A stretch of DNA of 64,000 nucleotides from Semisulcospira habei (Eukaryota; Mollusca; Gastropoda; Semisulcospiridae): NCBI GenBank assembly GCA_036245525.1, contig BTPG01000005.1:211833399-211897398 (forward strand). Direction: 5' to 3'. Of this stretch, positions 39,063 to 64,000 are shown piece by piece. Position 1 is the first letter of the stretch. Each line of letters starts with the position of its first letter. A program made the translations under genes and the position numbers. The notes beneath the pieces are model-generated. The model was not told the DNA's origin. It was given only the letters and a program-made list of their open reading frames with translations, and did not search any database.

Positions 39063-40340
39063 ATGATATTCACTTGTTTTGGATTATTTTTCCTGGTAGG
39101 GATTCCGCAAGCGCTACTTTCAAGTCCACGAACCACCATAATATACCCACAGCGTGAGGGTAATCTGGGAACACCCTGTTACCTGGTAGCCGTAGTCGTA
39201 GTATGATACAATCACACCAGACGCACGCACGTAGGGTTCTTGTAAAGAAAATTCACTCAGCTGCAACTCGTCACACGTGGCACAATGTTGTAGACCACAC
39301 TGGAGTAACAGTTCCAACAATATTTTATTCTCACGACGCACTCTCAGAACAACGCGTCCACAAATGTATCCACACGCTGGTACACTGTCTCATACAACGC
39401 ATTCGCAATTCTTATACACTTCGACTCCCATACAATGCACTGACACTGATACACTGTCTCCTCTGCAATGCATCAACACTTTTCACACACTGCGTCTCTT
39501 ATACAATGTACGCACATAACTCGCTAACACCCCTTTTATACTATTACAGATTTCCGAAACAATCCAGCTAATTCACACAACTAATCAGAAAAGAAAACGT
39601 AACCAAAACTCAATAATATTCATTAAAAAGAATACTCTAGATATATCTACAGTTTCTACTAATATCTAGGCGCATTCCGTAAATGTTACAAAATGTAGCC
39701 AACGAGTGCTAGACAACTTTGACGTCATATTTGAGGTCGCGATAATACGCGTCACAACAAAAATCGATCGCCGGCAATTCTCCGTGCAAAAAAACAACAA
39801 CAACCGAATCATACTAAAGAGGTACGTAATTCTTATCCCAAATAACTCAAATGAATATCGGATCTTTCCTATGATCAAAACACACATGCTCTCAAAAGAA
39901 TAACACAACCACAAACGAAACACACAAGTCCTGTGTGGGCCGAGCACCATCTACTGGATAAGGGAAGCAAATCGTGAAATATCAACCAAGAACATTGACT
40001 GCCAGGCAAACGCTATACGCAAGCTACTAAGCTCTGTGCACTATCGCAAAAATTGTGCTCAATTTCAAGATTTGCTTCCCCTGAGCTATATTCCGCTGAA
40101 GACGGTTTGATATAAGATTCATGAACAAAGTCCTTCCTGTTGCAAGCTGTAGATTGTACAATAGAATACCAACAGTGCGCATCATACCTGCGGTCAGTGT
40201 GGAACTGACCTGCTATCCTATGCTCGGCAAAAGCAACCCAACATAATTATAAACTTGTAAACAAACATGGAGAGCAAACTGTAGTAATTGTGTGTGCATA
40301 GAAAGAATGAATGAATAGTAAGGCATAGTATCTATGCACG
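39063..40340. other. Spacer A-B, no gene recognised
   Basis: Parts (39120-39180 and 40265-40340) resemble 1065-1130 and 1560-1670 downstream of gene C, so the 3' flanks of A and C are paralogous too. Only short ORFs without recognisable content. Confidence 0.4.
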
Positions 40341-40346
40341 TGTGCG

Positions 40347-40483
<137 letters not shown>

Positions 40484-40825
40484 TTTGTTCTTTACTTTTA
40501 ACAAAGGCGTCGCCCAAAGCCCAAAAAAATGCACTCAATCAGAATAGCTCCAAGGTCGTGGGCGCAAAAAATGTTACTCTACTCAGCAGGTCCAATATCT
40601 GTTTGGGAATATTTTCTATCTTCCCACCTCGGGGGGAGGACGTGATATTCTCCAGCGGATGGCGGGGCGCCTGGGGTTAGTCCCTATTACTTTATGTAGT
40701 AGGTGTTCAGTGGAAGGCTCAAAAGATCTAATAAGCGATGAAGTCACAAAAGGGCACCTGATGTCCTGATGTCACAATGCAAGCTTACTATCCTGGAATT
40801 CCATGGCATTCTCAGAATTTAACGA

Positions 40826-40961
<136 letters not shown>

Positions 40962-41096
40962 TTTCCTTTATTATAAAACCAAACAAACAAAGCAAAATAA
41001 AACATAACACGTGTATCAGAGGTGTTGGCTTTTCATTATAAAATATAAGTCACGTGTCTGTCTACTCATATGATATGGGTCTGAAACACATATACT

Positions 41097-41298
41097 TTAA
41101 GAGGATCCACCATGAACGATCAATGGTGATGCTTCCAGGCGCCTAGCTTTCTTGGCATCACCCCTGAAATATCAAGGCCGATCTGTCTCCTGAGCAGATT
41201 TGTAGTATTCAGCAGACAATTTCCAAACTCGGGACTTTCGACCTTAAAGGGCAGATGACGGGGTTGCGTTCGTTTTGCCCCGGCACGTGAGGGGTTAA
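41097..41298. repeat. Diverged P1 element
   Basis: TTAA at both ends; CACCATGAACGATCAATGGTG-like left arm (degenerate) and GCATCACCCCTGAAATATCA right arm. Confidence 0.55.
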
Positions 41299-41424
41299 TG
41301 ACCAAATACCATCGGAATTCAAGAACGTGTCACATCTCATAATAGTGACCACCGTTTAGGTGACTACATCCACCCACAGGGTGGTCGTTAACGACAGGTT
41401 ATCTCTCATAAGGAAACGAACGCA

Positions 41425-41510
41425 AACCCGTGTACAAGAGGCATAAACCCTCATGAGCCCCCGCATTCGCGTGGGCTCATGAGGATGTATGTCTCTTGTT
41501 GGTCCTGTGT
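41425..41510. repeat. P2 hairpin
   Basis: ACAAGAGGCATAAACCCTCA paired with TGAGGATGTATGTCTCTTGT. Confidence 0.7.
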
Positions 41511-41635
41511 TATTAGTCGTATGTCCTTTATTCCTATTTTCGGCCCCATTGACATCTGTGCTCTCCACGCCAATGTCGGTCTGCATGCAGAGTTTACAGA
41601 CGCGACATTCGTGATGAGTGGCAGTGAAGGAGGTC

Positions 41636-41846
41636 AACTCAATCAGCCCGGTGCACGTATTTCCCAATTTTTTGGAAGCGTCATCTAACAACTATGCACT
41701 TGTTGCAGGCGATGGATCGACCATGATAATGCAAGGGCAGTGCCGGATTAGCTTGGCGCCGACAGGCGCCAAGCTAATCTGGCACTGCCCTTGTATTATC
41801 ATGGTCTACACATCTCCTGCTGTAGTGCGTCAGGGCTGAATGAGTT
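41636..41846. repeat. Hairpin element P1, variant arms
   Basis: Centre GGCGCCGACAGGCGCC, arms GATAATGCAAGGGCAGTGCC, right end GGCTGAATGAGTTAG. Confidence 0.75.
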
Positions 41847-41926
41847 AGAAATAAATGCCGTAATGAAGCATTGTCTTCCGTGAAGTGACGCCTCCCAGCA
41901 CTGTGTTCTAAAACTGATCACAACAG

Positions 41927-42166
41927 ATGCTGGTGCTGGTTACAGTGTTTCTACTTTCAGTCTCTGCATTGAACGCAATATCAGAACTGTGTGAATACAA
42001 CATTTCAATAACCGTTAAAATAAGCGAGTGCCGGGAACTTCACCATAATTATTCCATCTCCTTTACCCAGTGTAGTAACCCCGTCAGTGCCCGGGAACGG
42101 AAACTGTGTATCTGCAGTCTTCGTCAGTTCAACATTAATGAAACCTTCGAGATCCTAGGAACATAG
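41927..42166 (+). CDS. Hypothetical small secreted Cys-containing peptide
   Basis: 79 codons with stop TAG. It starts with a classic signal-like stretch (MLVLVTVFLLSVSALNA), then a mature part with five Cys (spaced LCEYN, SEC, TQC, LCIC) and N-glycosylation sequons. It converges on the 3' end of gene A. The ATG follows an AG, so it may be an internal exon of something else. I do not recognise a family. It has no visible counterpart beside gene C. A chance ORF cannot be excluded. Confidence 0.3.
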   Translation: MLVLVTVFLLSVSALNAISELCEYNISITVKISECRELHHNYSISFTQCSNPVSARERKLCICSLRQFNINETFEILGT

Positions 42167-42177
42167 ATTCAAAGTGG

Positions 42178-42268
42178 CATCAGCAAGAGACGCAGGTCCT
42201 CATGAGGATCTATAGCCTACCTCTCGTAGATGGGCGTGTTCACATTTTCTCGGCACTGAACGGGTTAA
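42178..42268. repeat. P2 element with collapsed hairpin
   Basis: CAGCAAGAGACGCAGGTCCT directly joined to CATGAGGATCTATAG (loop lost), ending GCACTGAACGGGTTAA just beyond gene A exon 7. Confidence 0.65.
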
Positions 42269-42299
42269 AGCTGGGCGGATTTGTCAATTGCATTGGGCG

Positions 42300-62698
<20,399 letters not shown>

Positions 62699-62982
62699 GT
62701 TATCCAGCGTTCTAAACGCAACCAGGTCGAGCTCTTCTGCGTCAGGTACCGCAGCCGAACAATGACAAACGTGCTATTATACAGTGGAGAAGACATCTGT
62801 ACAGAAAATGCCAGCGACCTGACGAATGCCTGCCTGAGACAGAAACAACATGTTGAGATAATGTGCCTGACTGGAGACCGATGTTTACATCAACTGCACT
62901 ATGAAAGTCCAACAAACGACAAGTCATCTTACCACCCCGTCACCACACGTCGTCAATCTGTGAGAGGCATAGAGCCTCGTAG

Positions 62983-63130
62983 GGCCCCAGCAGGCTGCAA
63001 GGGCAGTGTAGGGAACAGTTCCTTCCGCCGGTCACAGTTACATCACTGTGCAGAAGGTCGTCCCCTCCGCGCAGGCTGCAAGGGTGTAGGGAACAGTTCC
63101 TTCCGCCGGTCACAGTTGCATCAATGCGCA
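62983..63130. repeat. Two-copy tandem repeat upstream of gene A
   Basis: GGAACAGTTCCTTCCGCCGG occurs at about 63011 and 63098 inside a longer repeated block starting GCAGGCTGCAAGGG. Confidence 0.7.
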
Positions 63131-63289
63131 GGAGACCATCCCCTTCCCTGTGAACAGGATCCGTTTGCAAGAGTTTCACGATTCCCCCCAGTCGCGGGGC
63201 CTCATGAGGATCCGGAACCTCTTGCTGACACCAATTAGTATCAGTGTTAATTGCGCAGTTGGGCTCTTTGGCGTTGAAATGTAAATTAG

Positions 63290-63500
63290 CCCATTCCCTG
63301 CCGATGAACGTATATTTGTTTTAGAACTGAATCTGTCGTCACTCAATGGCCAAAACCCCAAACCGTCCAAAGGAACACGAGAAAAAGTTGGTCTCAGCAA
63401 GAAACATAGGTCCTCATGAGCCCCGCAGTTGCATTAACATACCGCAGTTGCGGGGGCTCATGAGGATCTATGTTTCTTGCGGTTGGGTTGCGTTCACTTC
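63290..63500. repeat. P2 hairpin, gene A 5' flank
   Basis: TTAGCCCATTCCCTGCCGAT left; CAAGAAACATAGGTCCTCAT paired with CTCATGAGGATCTATGTTTC. Confidence 0.7.
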
Positions 63501-64000
63501 AGTAACAAAGGGGATAACAAAGATTTCACAACACAATCTGCAACCATGGAGAGTGATCAATCCAGGGTTCAGCGTGTATCTTTGAATGAGACGAGTTACG
63601 TTGCCGCCCCATCATCACAAGAAGACTTTATTGTCACGGCCCAGCTACACTTGAGTAACGTCATGTTCTGAAAGGCACAGACGCACAGCCCCAACACTAC
63701 CTCCGTGTATGGAGCAGCTCTGCAGAATATGGCATGTTTTCTAATAGCCGGCAAAGGCAAGCATTCTTATGAGCCTCTGCTTCTGCGAAGGCTCACGAAA
63801 ATGTATATCTTCAGCCGATAGAAGGGGCTGCCCGAGTGACTGAATATGAAAAGATAGAAGCCATTTGCAAAAGAAAAAAAAATAGAAGTGTTGAGCTTTC
63901 TCACCACACAACACTGGCATTACGACACAACCTTTGTACACTACCACTCTCCGGTCGGTAGGTCGATCGGCAACACCATTTTCTGCACTCTGCTTTTTCT

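Larger units (their letters stand above)
62699..64000 (-). other. 5' flank of gene A, paralogous to the 5' flanks of B and C
   Basis: Segments at about 62790-62960 and 63570-63735 match 16520-16690 and 17030-17170 (gene C) and 35180-35345 and 35690-35820 (gene B). They probably contain the 5' UTR and promoter. In B and C a stretch ending CATACAAAG/GTAC looks like a donor of an upstream noncoding exon, but gene A has AT there. A short two-copy repeat (about 62983-63125) and hairpins of family P2 lie inside. Confidence 0.4.

Overview
Eukaryotic genomic DNA, most likely from a marine invertebrate and probably a gastropod mollusc. Signs are GT-AG introns, very many microsatellites, tRNA-derived SINEs, LINE 3' ends, a tyrosine-recombinase retrotransposon, and a gene family built on an IgGFc-binding-type extracellular domain. 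The species assignment is inference. There is one 10-N assembly gap (18991-19000).

The protein-coding content is a tandem array of three related genes, all on the minus strand, called A (62698 to 42300), B (35100 to 19579) and C (16440 to 2673). I built the models by matching splice sites and phases across the three copies. The shared plan is: exon 1, signal peptide; exon 2 and exon 3, IgGFc-binding N-terminal-like domain; exon 4, Cys-containing module; exon 5, Ser/Thr/Pro-rich linker; exon 6, mucin-like stalk of 69-residue repeats; exon 7, transmembrane helix and short basic tail. Junction phases are 1,2,0,0,0,1. Gene A is intact (about 781 codons). Gene B has exons 1-4 only; its stalk and membrane exons are absent on the side of the assembly gap. 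Gene C has all seven exons, but exon 2 carries a one-base insertion relative to A and B that shifts the frame. The products are predicted to be single-pass type I surface glycoproteins, possibly mucosal or immune receptors.

The rest is repeats. A degenerate DIRS/Ngaro/PAT-like element (26033-31818) with split direct repeats A1-B1-A2-B2 sits in intron 2 of gene B; gene C keeps the empty site. A long-arm foldback structure (about 50702-55296) lies in intron 2 of gene A and encloses the remains of an RNase-H-bearing LINE. Several LINE 3' fragments with (ATT)n or (ATC)n/(CT)n tails, two tRNA-type SINEs and a small TTAA-flanked transposon with a MADF-like ORF are scattered through the introns and spacers.

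The most distinctive feature is a large set of short, nearly perfect hairpin elements in at least seven sequence families. Four families share TTAA ends followed by C(C/T)C, which points to a piggyBac-like TTAA-targeting source. One hairpin of another family has expanded at its centre into a 24-bp minisatellite of about 0.7 kb.
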